Positions 62,493 through 64,000 of a DNA stretch of 64,000 bases are shown piece by piece. The stretch lies in NCBI GenBank assembly GCA_040776985.1, contig JAXGZL010000003.1, positions 62,001 to 126,000 of the forward strand. Reading direction: 5' to 3'. Within the stretch, counting starts at the first letter, position 1. The number at the start of each line of letters is the position of its first letter. A program made the position numbers and the translations under genes. This DNA comes from UBA6115 sp040776985. Lineage in GTDB: Bacteria > Bacillota > Clostridia > Christensenellales > Aristaeellaceae. The notes beneath the pieces are model-generated. The model worked only from the letters and a program-made list of their open reading frames with translations. It ran no database searches and had not been told where the DNA came from.

Positions 62493-64000
62493 ACCAACTG
62501 GTTCCTGACTTGATGTCGCTCTTTAAGGGCACTTTCAGCTGGGCCACCTGCTCCATGCTGTCCTGAAGCAGCGCCTTCACCTGCTCAACCTCGCTGTCCG
62601 GGGCCTCGATGATCAATTCGTCATGCACCTGCAGGATAAGCCTGGCCTCAAGCTTCTGTTCCTTCAGCGCCTCGTGCACCCGCACCATGGCGGCCTTGAT
62701 GATGTCCGCCGCCGTGCCCTGGATGGGGGTGTTCATGGCGGCCCGCTCGCCGAAGTTGCGGGTGTTGGCGTTGCCGCTTTTCAGCTCCGGCAGCAGGCGG
62801 CGCCTGCCAAAGAGGGTGGAGATATAGCCATACTCATAGCCGAACTTCACCGTGTCCTGCATGAACTGGTGCACTTTGGGATAGCGCTCGAAATAGCGGG
62901 AGATAAAGTCCGACGCCCGTTTCCGGGTGGTGCCCAGGTTCCTGGCCAGGCCAAAGTCGCTGATGCCATAGACAATGCCGAAGTTGACCGCCTTGGCGTC
63001 AGAGCGCATCCGGGGGCTGACCTCCTCCAGGGGGACGCCGTTGATTTCAGCGGCGGTGCGTATGTGAATGTCCTGGTTTTTGTGGAAGGCGTCGCACATG
63101 GCCTCGTCCCCGGACATATGGGCCAGGATGCGCAGCTCGATCTGGGAGTAATCCGCGTCCACCAGCTGATGGCCGGGCTTTGCCACAAAGGCCTTGCGGA
63201 TGTCCCGGCCCATCTCGGTCCGGATGGGGATGTTCTGGAGGTTCGGATCAATGGAGGAGATGCGGCCGGTGGAGGTGCCGGTCTGGTCAAAGGTGGTGTG
63301 GATGCGGCCGGAGGCATCCATCTTGCGGATCAGGGCGTCAATGTAGGTGCTGTTTAGCTTGCTGACCTGGCGGTATTCCAGGATCAGGGGGACGGCGGGG
63401 TGCAGGTCGGAGATGGCCTCCAGCACCGCGGCGTCCGTGCTGTAGCCCAGCTTGGTTTTGCGCTGGGCGGGCAGGCTGAGGGTTTCAAAGAGCACCTTAC
63501 CCAGCTGCTGGGGGCTGTTCAAATTGAAGCCGGAAACCCCTGTCAGCCGGTAGATCTCCTCCTGCAGGGATTCTGTGCGCTTGGTGAAGTCCGCCCCCAA
63601 ATTTTCCAGCACCTTGCCGTCCACCTGGAAGCCCTCTTTTTCCATATGGTACAGGACGCTGACCAGGGGCAGCTCAATGTCCCGGTAGAGGCGGTCGGTG
63701 CCCTCTTCCTTTAACTGCTGCAGCTGCTCCTGATACAGGTGGACCATGCCCCGGGCGTCCCGGCTGGCAAAGTTCTGCAGCGCGTAGCTGCGCTCCTGGG
63801 AGTTGTGGAGGTAGCTGGCCACCATGGTGTCAAACACCAGGGCGGGCGGCTGCCTGTCCCCCAGGGGCATCAGGTGGAACAGCCCTTTGCCGTTGTGGGC
63901 GATGACGCCATGCTGTAAAAGGGGCGCCAGGGCGGCCAGCGCCTCCGCGGCGATCAGGCCCTCAGCGTTACCAAACAGATCCTGCTGACCGCTGGCAATC
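62479..64000 (-). CDS. polA: DNA polymerase I, C-terminal part (5' end outside window)
   Basis: 507 residues visible, open to the window edge. The polymerase domain is complete: motif A DADYSQIELRIL, motif B RSDAKAVNFGIVYGIS, motif C VHDELIIEA. The remains of the 3'-5' exonuclease-like domain read VIAHNGKGLFHLM and VFDTMVASYLH. The Asp expected after HNxKY in active enzymes is missing, so proofreading is probably lost, as in Bacillus-type Pol I. The N-terminal 5' nuclease lies beyond the edge. Confidence 0.95.
   Translation of the reverse strand, partial: IASGQQDLFGNAEGLIAAEALAALAPLLQHGVIAHNGKGLFHLMPLGDRQPPALVFDTMVASYLHNSQERSYALQNFASRDARGMVHLYQEQLQQLKEEGTDRLYRDIELPLVSVLYHMEKEGFQVDGKVLENLGADFTKRTESLQEEIYRLTGVSGFNLNSPQQLGKVLFETLSLPAQRKTKLGYSTDAAVLEAISDLHPAVPLILEYRQVSKLNSTYIDALIRKMDASGRIHTTFDQTGTSTGRISSIDPNLQNIPIRTEMGRDIRKAFVAKPGHQLVDADYSQIELRILAHMSGDEAMCDAFHKNQDIHIRTAAEINGVPLEEVSPRMRSDAKAVNFGIVYGISDFGLARNLGTTRKRASDFISRYFERYPKVHQFMQDTVKFGYEYGYISTLFGRRRLLPELKSGNANTRNFGERAAMNTPIQGTAADIIKAAMVRVHEALKEQKLEARLILQVHDELIIEAPDSEVEQVKALLQDSMEQVAQLKVPLKSDIKSGTSWYDTK

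Overview
The window looks like chromosomal DNA of an anaerobic Clostridia-type Firmicute with fairly high GC. The family-level guess (Christensenellales-like gut lineage) is inference. Signs are CIRCE/HrcA, PerR, T-box and NrdR control, AGGAGG ribosome sites, KtrAB, GerMN-domain proteins, [FeFe]-hydrogenase maturases and a class I ribonucleotide reductase. Most genes are housekeeping. I see no CRISPR array, prophage, transposase gene or tRNA.

Layout. 1-4.6 kb: end of a zinc-ribbon gene, ktrB-ktrA potassium uptake, and an OmpR-family two-component pair. 4.6-11.6 kb (minus): yitT-dnaX-membrane protein-DUF6062-GerMN-GerMN, with 4-bp overlaps at two of the junctions. 11.6-13.3 kb: a structured repeat, a 1-Cys peroxiredoxin and perR, divergent from CIRCE-controlled htpG. 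15-24.5 kb (minus): cvpA, a beta-propeller protein, chorismate mutase, a baeRF protein, nrdB, a MucBP-like surface protein, an ATP-grasp enzyme, ychF and rpmB. 24.6-29.3 kb: a P-loop protein, an unusual double-rubredoxin rubrerythrin, nrdA with two NrdR-box-like sites, a second repeat copy, and nrdR. 29.4-35.4 kb: a secreted PepSY-like protein, a btuFCD-type transporter under a cobalamin riboswitch, a corrinoid adenosyltransferase, and a secreted caspase-fold protein.

35.4-39.7 kb is a complete hydrogenase maturation operon (TM1266-like regulator, hydE, hydG, hydF) behind an unassigned leader RNA ending in a hairpin; the hydrogenase itself is not here. 39.7-43.9 kb is a nucleoside hydrolase with a sugar-type ABC transporter lacking its ATPase. 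44.0-49.5 kb is an rRNA operon (16S-23S-5S, no spacer tRNA) followed by a duplicated 3' half of 5S with its own terminator. 49.6-53.6 kb: a YcaQ-like protein, DUF951, lepB, an active-site-less lepB fragment, and a MATE exporter. 53.7-55.7 kb: a T-box leader controlling cstA. The remainder (minus) is rimO-pgsA-recA, with a LexA-like box upstream, and polA-coaE-slt-oppA-like-flavin reductase.

The best candidates for a second look are the T-box/cstA unit with its atypical T-box, the orphan leader of the hyd operon, the hairpin-rich repeat flanked by a duplicated terminator stem, the rubrerythrin with lost iron ligands, the secreted caspase-like protein, and the lepB and 5S partial duplications. 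All functional calls rest on reading motifs by eye; no database search was run.
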